Source of the DNA: Acanthaster planci
Lineage: Eukaryota > Echinodermata > Asteroidea > Valvatida > Acanthasteridae
NCBI RefSeq assembly: GCF_001949145.1
Contig: NW_019091409.1
Coordinates: 107,917-171,916 of the forward strand
Direction of reading: 5' to 3'
Length of the DNA: 64,000 nt
This document shows positions 53,365-64,000 of the stretch, piece after piece. Every line of letters begins with the position of its first letter. The stretch's first letter is position 1. The position numbers were made by a program, and so were the translations under genes. The notes beneath the pieces are model-generated. The model had not been told where the DNA came from and ran no database searches. It worked only from the letters and a program-made list of their open reading frames with translations.

Positions 53365-56300
53365 GACGTGCCGGGTATGTCACACGATTTGCTACAGCAA
53401 CAACAGCAAATGCTGTACCAGCAACATCAACAACATCATCAGATAATACATCAGCAGCAACAGCTCCTTGCTGCTGAACAGCAGAGGCAGCAGCAGCTTC
53501 AGGAACAGCAGCACATTCTGGAACAGCAACAGCAGCAGCAGCAACTGTTTGAGGAGCAGCAGCGGCGGCACTTGGAACAGCTTCGGGCACAGCAGCTGGA
53601 GGACCAACAGCAGCAGCAGCAACAACAGCAGCAACAACAACAGGCACTGGCAGATCAGACTCGCCAGCAGCAGCTCCTGGAACAACAACGCCAGCAACAG
53701 CTAGAACAGCAAATGAGGGAGCAGCAGAAGGTGGAACAACTTAGGTTGGAGGAGCAGAAGCGGCAGCAGCAGCTGTTGGAACAGCACCGGCTTCAGGAGA
53801 TAGAGCAGCAGCGTCAGCTTGAGCAACAGCGTCAAAAAGAGCGGGAGGAGGAAGAGAGGCAGCGGCTCCTCGAACAGCAGCGAGCAGCGGAGAGACAGCA
53901 CAGCCTGCAACGTGCCGAGGAGGAGCGCCAGCGGCAGCTACTGGAGGAGCAGCAGCATCGTCAACGCCAATTGCAAGCCATGGAAGAGCAGCACCAGCAA
54001 CAAAAGTTGTTGGAAGAGGAAAGGCAGAAGGCTCTGATTCAAGAACACCACCGCCTCCTGCAACAACAACAGCAGCAAGAGTTGGAAGAACAGCAGCGCC
54101 AGCAGCAACAACGTCTAATGGAAGAGCAGCGCCAGCAGCAACTCATAGCAGAGCAGCAGAGGTTGCTGGAGGAACAGCAGCAGCGAGAGGAGGAAGAGAG
54201 ACGGCAACAACTGATCATGGAGCAGCAGAGATTGATCGAGGAGCAGCGTCAGAAACAGCTGGAAGAACAGCGCCGACAACAGGAAGAAGCCATGCAAAGG
54301 ATGGAAGAGGAAAAACGCAGACAGCAGGAAGAAGCAATGCTGCGAATGGAAGAGGAAAAACGGNNNNNNNNNNNNNNNNNNNNNNNNNNNNNNNNNNNNN
54401 NNNNNNNNNNNNNNNNNNNNNNNNNNNNNNNNNNNNNNNNNNNNNNNNNNNNNNNNNNNNNNNNNNNNNNNNNNNNNNNNNNNNNNNNNNNNNNNNNNNN
54501 NNNNNNNNNNNNNNNNNNNNNNNNNNNNNNNNNNNNNNNNNNNNNNNNNNNNNNNNNNNNNNNNNNNNNNNNNNNNNNNNNNNNNNNNNNNNNNNNNNNN
54601 NNNNNNNNNNNNNNNNAATGGAAGAGGAAAAATGGAGACAACAGGAAGAGGCTATGAAGCAAATAAAAGAGGAAAAGTACGGCCAGCAAGAAGAGGCCAT
54701 GCTTCAAATAAAAGAAGAAGGCTATGGACAACAGGGAGAAGCGATGTTGCAAGTGAAAGAAGAGAAGCTTAGGCAGCAGGGGGCAATCCAGCAGCAGCAA
54801 GAGCATTTGCAATTGGACGACCAGCGCCAGCTGGAAGAGCAGCAGCAGCGAGAGGCAGCAGCAAGGGAAGAGGAAAGAGTCAGAGCTCAGCAGGCAGAGG
54901 TGGAAGCCCAGCGATTGGCTGCGGCTGAACTGGCCGCCAAGCAGCGGGAAGAGGAAGAGCGAATCCTGCAGCAGCAGCAGGAGCTCATCGAGAAGGAGAA
55001 ACAGCGGCTGCTACAACAGCAGCAGGAGCGGATCAGGCAGCGGCAGGAAGAGAAGCAGCGCCAGGATGAGGAGACCAGACAGAAGGTCTTGCAACAGCAG
55101 CAGATGCTGGAAGAACAACAGCGGGCCGAAAAGGAGCGACAGGTATAGGGCATTAAGTTCTCTTCTTGTGTTCCACTTAATGATGCTGGGCCGGTATGAC
55201 TATCATTTTTTCCCATTTTCAAAATCCTTAAAAAATTCATCATTTCATTTAATGGTCGTTTACAGCCGCACCAAGTAATCTTTAGGCGCTACTCTAAGTT
55301 GACAGGTGACCTTCATTGATGCCCGAGTATTTCAGCCAGGCGAGCAGCTTTGTAAACAGAGCCCAGATTATGCGGTTTTGTATAACTGTCTTTTGTTCAC
55401 GAACCTGGCTCAGTGCACTGCTGACCTCTTTTCAATAGGGGCCAGATTAGCATGCAGTGGTGCTGTGTGGCTCATCCCTGCGGTGGTGGAGCACTTTTGT
55501 CCCCGGTGGTAATCCGCTCGCTCTCAATGCCCCAAACCCCGGTATATGGTTTCAAAACAAGGCTGGATTATCACCAATTTTGAGGGTGAAAAATGTTGGT
55601 AATGCCCAGCAGCCTGGTCTTTTGTTCAGAGTACAGTATTTTGTTACAGGACCCTGTTTCCTTTGTGCGAGTTCGGAGACCCCGGCCATGCATATAAACC
55701 ACACGTCTTCGATTCCGGGGTCCCCGGCAGGAAGTGGTTAAAAATACGAGATTGGTTGTTAGATTCTGAGAAATGACCTTAAAGCAATAGAATTTTTGTG
55801 ACCAGCAGGATGACACATTTGGCGAATTTAATCAATCTCTTGCTCTCAACAGATCCGCTTGGAAGAACAGAAGAGGGNAGGGAGGCAGAGTTGCTACGGC
55901 AACAACAACTTGCCATGGAGGTGCAGCGGCGAGAGGAGGAGAAGATTCAGCAGCAGCAGGAGATGCTACGGCAGCAACAGACACATGACCAACAGGAGCA
56001 AGAGGAACATCAACTTGAACAAAGCAGACGTGAGTCCCATCTGTCCTGGTGTCTTGTGTCTCACTAGGCCTTTCACTGTGCAAGTACCTGGCCAAATAGT
56101 TGACACATTGATGGTGGACGCGAAATTAACACCAGGCTATTTGGCATTTTTGAAGGGTGCACCACAGTTTCTGAATTTGAGAATCATTCAAGAGGAGCAC
56201 ACAAATTTTGGGTTGCAGCTAAGAGCATTCAAAGTCACGGTGAAACACCATTTTATCCTGTTGGGTTCTCCAAAAAAAGGTTTTCTTGGCTTGTGCATGC

Positions 56301-59300
56301 ACGCACAAGTTTCTTGTTAAAATTCAAAAAAAAGGATGTATCAACAGCACCGTTAACGTGGTGTTTTAAAGAGTTTTGGCATGCAAATACATTTGTGTTG
56401 TCTTGTGTGCAATCTGAGATGGCCCAAACTGTCACAAATTCATGCAGCCCAGGTGGACTCCCTGATGACGCCACGTTATGTAATGAAGACAGGTGTCCAA
56501 CCCAGGCTGAATTTCCTGCTCAAATTGATAGCTTTTCATTTAAGCTTTTCATTGTAACGATTGTAACTTATTCCTTGTAAAATTATGTGTTATTATTATT
56601 ATTGTAAATATTTATTACAATGTTGGTGAACCTGATTGTTACTACAGCGCCTCTCCTTCCGACTCCTGTGATGGGCCAGCGGGGACCCCTTGGACCGCCA
56701 GGGCTCGACCGGCCTTTCATGCCAAGGCCCAGTGGGATGCCCCGCCCCCCAGGGGTATCAGACCAAGACATGGACAGCCCTACTCCCGAGGACCGTGATG
56801 ATGGAAGTGACCAAGGTATGTGGAGAAGGGGCAAAGTAGGCACTGTGCCTAGGGCTTACAAAAGGTTTTGAGGGACTACAAAAATAATGCCCGAGGTGTG
56901 ATCAAGCAGTCGCTAGTCACCACAAGGTACTGCAAGTTAGTCACAGGTGGTCAATCCTAAGTTAACTCACAAGCTATTTAACCCTTTCATGGTGGGATTC
57001 TTTTCACCTTGACTGCTGGGCTGTGGTATGCCTGTCCAGCAGCTGGCCCCGTTGAACCACAAAAATAAGGAAAGGCTTTAGGTTTATTTGCTGCTTGCTC
57101 TTCGATGCTTGCAGATCATTTCAAACTGATTGTTTTTCTTCAATTCTTTGAAGAAGATGATGACATGCTTAAGGCTAATGTTGAGCTACCTCAGGCCTTG
57201 GAGAAAGTGCTCGCCTTCCAGAATGTACGCGCTCAGGAACTAGGAGTGACAGAAGAAGAAGGTAAGGACTATTCAAGCTGACCGTTGAACTATCTTCAGG
57301 ACATGTGCCGCCAATCTGCCAAACAGGCTATCTAAAGCTCATTCAACTTCTGAGAAATACGCGTCCGTTGCTAGTTCTGGCAAGTCCTGGCAAGTCCACC
57401 TTAGGTCATCCATTCTTGATCCAATCACAAACCACTTAAATGAACTGTGACAAAAGTATTCGTTTGCTTCCATCCTATTACTTGTAACTTGTCTTGTGAC
57501 TTGATTTAACGCCCACTCGGCCGTTGCCATGGTTACAGTGACCAATATATTGTAACGGTTGGTACTGCCTGGCTCCCATCATGAGAAAAAAAATTTGAAA
57601 CAGAACTGTCAGTGTCACTTACTAATGGAGCGACTGTCAAATGAGTGAAACGCACCCATTTCTTCTTGCTCTTTTGTTTTACCCGCAGACCTACCTGGAT
57701 TTCATGAGCAGCAGGAGGAACCAATTCCTGAGGACGACGACTACGAACGAGAAGAGGATGAGGACGAAGGTTTTGAGGAGGCCTCATCTGAAGGACCTCA
57801 GCAGGCGCGCAAACTGGTAAGGACGTGGCTGTACACTCCCTCTGGCACTCTTGCTCTCGCGTTGATTACATTTTTCTGTTTTGCTAGTGAGCTGGAATGT
57901 GTCTGCACCATAGGATACTTCTAAGGATGGAAGGAAAGCTGTTTACTGTAGACTCCAAACGGGAGCAATGTGGAGAATGCTTACTCGGTTATCAGTGGAA
58001 CAGCCTGGCATTTCTCAGTGCGCTGCGGTCATTCGTTCTCTCTCTCTCTCAGTGCTATTCTTGGGCAGTTAATGGAAGAGCAGTTTTTACAGAACAAGTT
58101 GACGTCAAGGGATACCGGTACATTAATTTTCCCAGAAAACACTAATTGTCGGTACCTGGGCTGAGATAGCAAGAAGTGCAAAGTTTTAGTCGTCGAAATG
58201 TAGCAAAATACGGCATACTCATTTTGTGTTAAGATACAAGCTCATGTCATTAGCTTGAATGTTTTGGCTAAAAGTTGCCGATTTTTTTCATTGTTGAGTA
58301 TGAATGATTTGGGTTTTCATTGTTTTTTTTTTTTTAAATGAATGAAACCTTGAACAGTTTGGGCCTGCAGCTTTCCTCCCGTGAGCTGATTTCCTCTTTT
58401 AACTTCTTGTGTATGCCGTTACAAATCAAGAATAAGCATGCTCTCAAAATCATGTGCAACTGGGAATTCCCTCATTTCTCATTCCCAGTCGCATGCCTAC
58501 ACGGTTCAAACTTGTCTGCTTGTGCTGTACTCTGACCTCCCACTCTGCACTGTGGCCCATTATTATTAAGTCTTTCTGGTAATGAAACCAAAGATTCCTC
58601 AAAAGTGCCCACCTAGGCACTGTAGGTCGTTGCCGGAAGAAAGCTGCAGAGAGGAGACAGTGAGAAAAGGTTACAGTTTGACTGGTGGGAGGAAAACCCC
58701 AGAAGAATGTTCTAGGTGAAACCCATGAAATCAGGTAGGGACTGAAAACCCAATCCACATGTGAACCGAGCTGGTAATTGAGCCTGGACACTCCGTCAAC
58801 CTGATTCCTTCCTGCGTTTAAAATTGCTGCATGATATGGTGATTTGCCGCTGAACTGGTTATGATGCGGCACTGTGCTCGGCGATATACTGTGGCTAGTG
58901 GGGGTAAAGCTTCAGGTACATCCACGTTCAGCACACTTTCAGATCGTTATCCACAATCTTCACCATTTTTGTTTCCTCTTATGTCAGACCAAAAACCAGA
59001 GGCGCAAGAAGAAGAAGCAGCGCCGTAAGGCAGCCAAGAAGATGGAGCAGATGGTGCAGGCTCAGGAGGGCCAATCGGCCGACCAAGAGGGTGACAGTGA
59101 CCTTGGGGTTGAGGTGGAGTATGTTGCCGAGACCATGGACTTGACTGACCCAGCCGCCAGGCAGTTCAGCAGGATCTTTGAGGCTTTCAAGGTATGATAT
59201 TCCAAGCCTTCATTGCAGGATTGAGCAGGGTAGAGCCTAGCCACTGTTAATACAACACAGGACACAGGATGTCTCTTGGAAGAGCGAGCGTCTCCTGAAC

Positions 59301-62300
59301 GTCAGATAATTTGGGAGGATTTCGAACAGGTCCAAGGTCTCTCAAGAGAAGGCGTTATTTATTCATGAGGGTGACGGCCCTTTGATGGGAAAACCCAGCG
59401 TGTGTGAGAGGTTCATGTGCATTTGCCGTGGGACGCACTGAGCACGGGTGGTCCAATTTGTTGAAATCTCTTGCCAAGTTTTTCTCCAATAACCTCTTGC
59501 CGCTGGGGTTGCTGGTACTAGAACCTGGCTGGGGTCTCCAAAATTGGACAAAGGGAACTGGGCCTTGTAACAAAAGACCGTACTCGTACAAAAGACTAGG
59601 CTGCTGGGCAGTACCAACATTTTTTCACTCTCAAAAGTGGAGATAATCCAGCCTTGCTTTGAAACAGTATACAACAGTTTTGGGGATTTAGTGCAAGCGG
59701 ATTACCACCGGGGACAAAAACCGCTCCACCACTGCAGCGATGAGCCACACAGTACCGCTGCACGCTAATCTGGCCCCTATAGAAAAGAGGTCAGCAGTGC
59801 ACTGTGCCAGGTTCTTGAACAAAAGATTACGTAACACCGCACAATCTGGACGCTTTTTACAAGGCAGCAGGCCTGGTCCAGCGTCAATAGATGTTGTCTG
59901 TCAGATCAGAGTAAAAACCAGACAGTCCTTCTTGTGGGTGTAAGTGTCCAGTAAACGAAAATACGAATGTTTAAAGAATTTGGAAAACAGAAAACAAAAG
60001 AAAATTTTCCCGTTTTAGCATCATTAACATTCATAAATAATGAATGAGAAGTGGATAAGACCCAAGAATTGGTCATTTATAGTATTTCAGGCCACCGTCA
60101 GTACTTCTTCCCATGTACACTCAATGAAATAAGTCCAAATTGTTACCAGAAAGTGGTCGATGCATCGGTTGACTTGTATAGCATGTGTAGTGAAGGCTTG
60201 GCACCAACAAAACACATGCCTGTTGATCATAATGGGGGAAAAGCGAGTGGAGGTTAGACTCTGCTGCTCTCTCTCTTTTTTGTTTCAATGATGTCATGGC
60301 CTAATGGTATGCTTACATGTTTTGTCTAGCTGTCTGAACCCGCCAAGCCTGAGGCAGCCATTAAGGAACCCAAAGTAGAGAAGCCCCCAGAAAAGAAGAA
60401 AGAAGAACCCAAGAAGAGGATGTCAGATGATGAAAAATCAGATTCCGACTCGGACGATGAGAAGGTAGAGTCAGATATTTTCACTTGTCAAAGATGCCGT
60501 ACTCCACTTGCGGCCCAACATTTCCAACAGTGCTGTGATCTAGTGTTGTGCTTTGTTTACGTGTACACGTGCAACTTGTAGACCCCTCCTAACTCCCATA
60601 AGAAAGCACACCTGTAAATGTATTGTGACGCCATCACTGCCTAAGCCTATCGCGCTAAGAGATTGTAGTCTCTCATAGCTGCTATTTTTACTCCCATGTT
60701 TGCTCATGCAGGGTTTGTGGTTCGAATTGTTTGCAAAGCTTAATCAAGGCAATTTTCTATACGTGTACGTTTTTCGTTTTTTTCCCCCGGCCATCTCGCA
60801 GTGTCACAGATTATCCCACTTCCACTTCCAGGGCAAGCTGTTAGGGGAGAGAAATCGCTGGAAAAATGTTTTCACCGAAGAGTTATTTTTTTTTTATCCC
60901 TGACATGAATGTATGTGATTCATTGGTTTCTTTTCCCCGTAGAAGGAAGACGCTACTCCCAAGTTGTCCAAGAAGAAGATGCGCAAGCTGAATCGCTTGA
61001 GCGTCGCCGAGCTGAAACAGCTTGTGCACAGACCCGACGTGGTAGAGATGCATGACGTCACAGCTAGAGATCCCAAACTACTGGTCTACCTCAAGGTATC
61101 TGTGCTTGCTTCCCTTGGAGAAGGATTCCCACTCAGTGTTGCTGTGCAAGAATGCCCGTAACCCTAATAATCTCAAATCTTCCTTTGCAGAAGTGAAGGA
61201 TTTTGATGGATCAAGGCTTTGGAGGATGCATTGCGTCAAGGTCCTTGTTCAGTTTGTGCTAAGGCCAAAAAGCAGTGTAATCCTATTACACTGAAAAAAT
61301 AAATTAGGGTTGTTGGTTGGGTAAAATAATAGTAATTTTTTTTACTCTAAATTTTTATAGCTCAAAAAATCAGGGTCGGATGATGGTCTGTATTTTGTTT
61401 GGCGGGGAGCGAGTAGCGTATATATTTGTAACAGATACCAAGTCAGTGTCAGATTAATACTGTACATATGCACGTCAATATTACATTTCAGCACTGTGAC
61501 TGAGTCGTAAAACAGCTGGTTGTTGAAATACAAACACACAAGAGCCGTCCATCTCATGCCAAAAAAAATTGAAACAATACAATGTACAGGACGATGTACA
61601 CAAAATTAGGCTCGGGGCAGGGCATCACAAGTTTTCATATTTTATTGATTTGTCGAATAAAAAGATATAGGTTCCGCGTGATTTTCTAGTTGTACATTCG
61701 TGCAGGCTTGGATTATACATGTACCTGAATCGTCCTCACCGTTCTGGGATTCCATTCGCACTGCCTCAACATATTGACAGGAATTCCTTAGGGGGATTTT
61801 GAAGGGTTGAGGCAGTGATCATGCTTCCAAGGAACAAAATCAAGAAACACCAGGCTTTCGCAGGAATGCGGTTGAATATTCTGGCAGTGAGGTCTAGGTT
61901 TAATCCTTGCAGATCCTTTGAAATCTGCAAGGACAATTGGTAGGATCATGCATGTGCGAGGAAGGCTCATTCCGACCTTGGCGCCCCTGAAACCTTTAAG
62001 TGCAAAGGATGTGTCACTGCAGTAGAGTTTGGAAGATAAACCCTGTTCTCTGAGGCAAGGGTATGTGGAAAAATTCCATGGAAGTTCAAGAGTATTTAGG
62101 GCTCTTAGGGTTGAGGAAGATAACTCGCAAACATGTATGCGTAACACCAAGAGGCAACATAATTCATGGTCCTTTTTGAGGTTACAAAAGTTCCTCCACA
62201 GATAAACTATTACCCATGGGGGTTCATTTCTTGACTGTTCTTTTTCTCAGTTACATTCTGTTAAACTTGGGCATGCTTGCTTGCACGAATCCATTTTTTT

Positions 62301-64000
62301 TTGGTGTTATGTTCGTTACACGTTTTAAGTTGGGTCACACTTGGTCTCCTTTTGCAGGCTTACAGGAATACAGTGCCAGTCCCCCGACACTGGTGCTTTA
62401 AGAGGAAGTACCTGCAAGGGAAGAGGGGCATTGAGAAGCCGGCCTTCGAGCTGCCAGAGTTCATCATGAGAACGGGAATCATGGAGATGAGACAGGCACT
62501 GCAGGAGAAGGTAAAACCCCCCCAAAAGGGGGAGGGAGTCCAACCTGATGTAACAGCCAAGTAGTAGCTGTGCCCTGCTGCTCTTGGTGTAGGTGTGAGT
62601 GTGGGTGTTGAAAACTTCACTGGCAGCCATCTTGAACCACATCGTATTCACCGGAGGTTGATCAGTTTGCCGTCTCATTCTGCTGGCTCTTGTGGGTTTA
62701 TTCACAACTCTGATTGAGCGATTACAAACTGTTCGATCTTTCCAGAGCTATTATTTAATAACTTTTATGTCTGAAGTTTCCTTCGCACCAGTTGCTCCTG
62801 TAAAAAATGTAGATTCATTGTTCACTGAATTTTAGCATTTTTATAGATTTTTAACTATGCTGCAATTGGGCCCAGTGGAGCTTCTCTGAAAGAATTCAGT
62901 ATTCTTTGAGTTCTGTGTGGTGCCACATTTATATGCTGGGACTGCACTGGTACAATTCTTTCCTGATTGTCTGTGTCATTTAATTTCCCGTCACCTTCAG
63001 GAGGAACAGCAGACAATGAAGACCAAGATGAGACAAAAAGTTCGACCCAAGATGGGCAAGATAGACATTGACTACCAGAAACTTCATGACGCCTTCTTCA
63101 AGTAAGTGTCTTGAGATTTTACCTTTGCAAGTAACTTGGTAGTTCGTCAGTACGTTTCCAGTCCTCTGAATTTGAAAATGTTGACCAAGATTCTGCCTTG
63201 GTATTATTTTGACATTCCAATAGATGGTGTTTAGATGTTCTGCTCCAGTTTGTAAGAGCAACAGCGGCCTATTTTTGTTATGAAATATTTACTTATATTT
63301 AACGTTTTGACGATTGATCTCTTCTAGATGGCAAACCAAACCAAAGATGACAATCCATGGTGATCTGTACTATGAGGGTAAGGAGTTTGAGACCAGACTC
63401 AAAGAGAAGAAACCGGGAGAGCTGTCGGATGAGCTCAAGACAGCACTGGGCATGCCAATAGGCCCTGTGAGTACAACCTGTCTGTCCTGAAAATCTTTCT
63501 GAACCCGACCCTTGCCGAGAGCAGCAAGGTGCAACAGGTCTACACACCTGTGGAAACCTTGCAGCACTGAGCAGTGTGGTGCCGTCAGGAGGAGAAGAAA
63601 GTGAATTTGGGAACAAAGGCATTTAAAGGCTGGCGACCATTTAGACCTGGTTTGAAAAGGGCCCCCCCGGTAAGCTCGCCCTGTTGCAAAAACCCGTCAT
63701 ACCGGCCTGGCTACCGGCCTGGGATGCTGGACTGGTCGTTGATCTCGAACTTCTCCATCCTGGGGTCTATTGTTTGCAAGGAACCTGCTTGTGGTTTTTA
63801 ATCCTTCAGCTCTATACAATGTTTACACTAATCTGCTTAGACCCCTATTCATCTGTGGAAGCATGGTGGGGAAGCCTTCCATCAGGGACTTTGAAATGCC
63901 AATGTGCAGACAGGCCTGATACCGGCCTGGAGTAGCCTGAATACCGGGCAGGCATTATACAGGGCGGGCTACCGGGGGGCCCTTTTCAAACCGGGTCTAA
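53365..64000 (+). CDS. SF3B2: Splicing factor 3B subunit 2 (SF3B2/SAP145), 5' and 3' incomplete, giant Q-rich insert
   Basis: Subunit of the SF3b complex of U2 snRNP; it helps anchor U2 at the branch site and binds SF3B4. Exons: 53365-55142 (with gap), 55853-56029, 56648-56815, 57154-57261, 57689-57816, 58988-59191, 60330-60464, 60943-61095, 62358-62510, 63001-63101, 63328-63466; phases agree. The first two exons form a Gln/Glu/Arg-rich coiled-coil-like block of more than 550 residues, where the human protein has only about 60. A Pro/Gly exon (MGQRGPLGPPGLDRP), an acidic exon, a KKKKQRRK basic stretch and RQFSRIFEAFK follow. The DUF382 core has LSVAELKQLVHRPDVVEMHD, VPVPRHWCFKRKYLQGKRGI and KIDIDYQKLHDAFFKWQTKP. 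The last exon ends LGMPIGP at the start of the PSP domain; about 300 residues lie beyond the window. The N-terminal SAP exon was not found. Base n55878 breaks the frame in exon 2. Confidence 0.93.
54283..54778 (+). repeat. Coding 45-bp (15-residue) tandem repeat in SF3B2 with assembly gap
   Basis: Units follow the pattern xxQQEEAMxxMEEEK: RRQQEEAMQRMEEEK and RRQQEEAMLRMEEEK before the gap; WRQQEEAMKQIKEEK, YGQQEEAMLQIKEEG and YGQQGEAMLQVKEEK after it. Unknown bases 54364-54616 interrupt the array. To keep the reading frame the gap must be 3n+2 long, but 253 n are shown, so its true length differs. Diverging units on the right suggest an older edge. Confidence 0.9.
55325..55740 (+). repeat. 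Interspersed repeat, copy A (SF3B2 intron)
   Basis: The block CAGTGCACTGCTGACCTCTT..GGGGCCAGATTAGC..GTCCCCGGTGGTAATCCGCT..AAGGCTGGATTATC.. is present here and again, inverted, at about 59490-59910. Homology covers about 400 bp at clearly diverged identity. No open frame or tRNA promoter was recognised, so the class is unknown. Confidence 0.75.
58651..58800. repeat. Degenerate interspersed repeat with GTGGGAGGAAAAC core
   Basis: Motifs GTGGGAGGAAAACCCC, GGTGAAACCCATGAAATCAG and GACTGAAAACCCAATCCACA followed by GGTAATTGAGCCTGG resemble a family of old, widely spread repeats in deuterostome genomes (reverse strand: GGTTTTCCTCCCAC). It lies in the intron before exon 58988-59191. Identification is from pattern memory only. 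Confidence 0.4.
59490..59910 (-). repeat. Interspersed repeat, copy B, inverted relative to copy A
   Basis: The reverse complement matches 55325-55740 over nearly its whole length, including AACCTGGCACAGTGCACTGC, GGTGGTAATCCGCTTG and GGAGACCCCAGCC. It lies in the intron between the exons at 59191 and 60330. With copy A it forms a 4-kb-spaced inverted pair in one transcription unit. Confidence 0.75.
63641..64000. mobile_element. 360-bp MITE-like element with about 43-bp terminal inverted repeats
   Basis: The left end TTAGACCTGGTTTGAAAAGG continues GCCCCCCCGGTAAGCTCGCCCTGT. The right end of the window, reverse-complemented, reads TTAGACCCGGTTTGAAAAGG and continues GCCCCCCGGTAGCCCGCCCTGT. The interior has CCGGCCTGG words repeated near both ends and no transposase. 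The element ends exactly at the window edge, so the right flank and target duplication cannot be checked. Confidence 0.85.

Noticed and set aside
53339-53697. Minus-strand Ala/Val-rich and Leu-rich frames
   Set aside because: They are antisense readings of the CAG-rich SF3B2 exon.

Overview
The window reads as nuclear DNA of a marine invertebrate deuterostome. Genes are intron-rich with canonical GT-AG junctions, the DNA is AT-rich, and TGTACATG- and AGGCCTA-type words are frequent. The protein set looks most like an echinoderm or hemichordate. That placement is inference; no species could be fixed from the sequence. There are three assembly gaps (17919-18300, 40727-41150, 54364-54616), and each sits inside a tandem repeat.

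Five protein-coding loci can be read exon by exon with consistent splice phases. (1) NR2E3/PNR-type nuclear receptor, + strand, 3757-12397; the zinc-finger and ligand-binding domains are complete, and the 5' exon(s) are uncertain. (2) SKA1, kinetochore microtubule-binding subunit, - strand, 21301-15339; one small middle exon is not visible and may lie in the gap. (3) DHDH (dimeric dihydrodiol dehydrogenase, GFO/IDH/MocA family), + strand, 27586-30771, preceded by a broken partial copy of exons 1-2 at 24470-24963 that arose by tandem duplication. (4) SMC5, - strand, 49123-33143, in 23 exons encoding 1,092 aa without a phase break. (5) SF3B2/SAP145, + strand, 53365 to beyond the window end. NR2E3/SKA1 and DHDH/SMC5 are convergent pairs; SKA1/DHDH and SMC5/SF3B2 are divergent pairs. 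SMC5 (genome maintenance), SKA1 (chromosome segregation) and SF3B2 (splicing) are housekeeping genes. NR2E3 and DHDH are unrelated in function, so no single pathway is encoded here.

The non-coding part is rich in repeats. Seven minisatellite-type arrays occur (18, 36, 39.8, 40.6, 44.9, 45.9 and 54.3 kb; the last is coding). Several small inverted-repeat elements can be read (7.5, 22.1, 32.7, 37.8, 42.7 and 63.6 kb), along with a dead LINE fragment (20.6 kb) and two copies of one interspersed repeat in SF3B2 introns.

The most interesting signals are four. A pair of homologous alternative third exons lies in DHDH, 46 bases apart, each of a length that forbids using both. SF3B2 has a very large Gln/Glu-rich insertion containing a 15-residue coding repeat. 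A palindrome built on AGTTGGGC..GCCCAACT recurs in both divergent intergenic regions. Two tRNA-like sequences each sit inside an inverted-repeat element.
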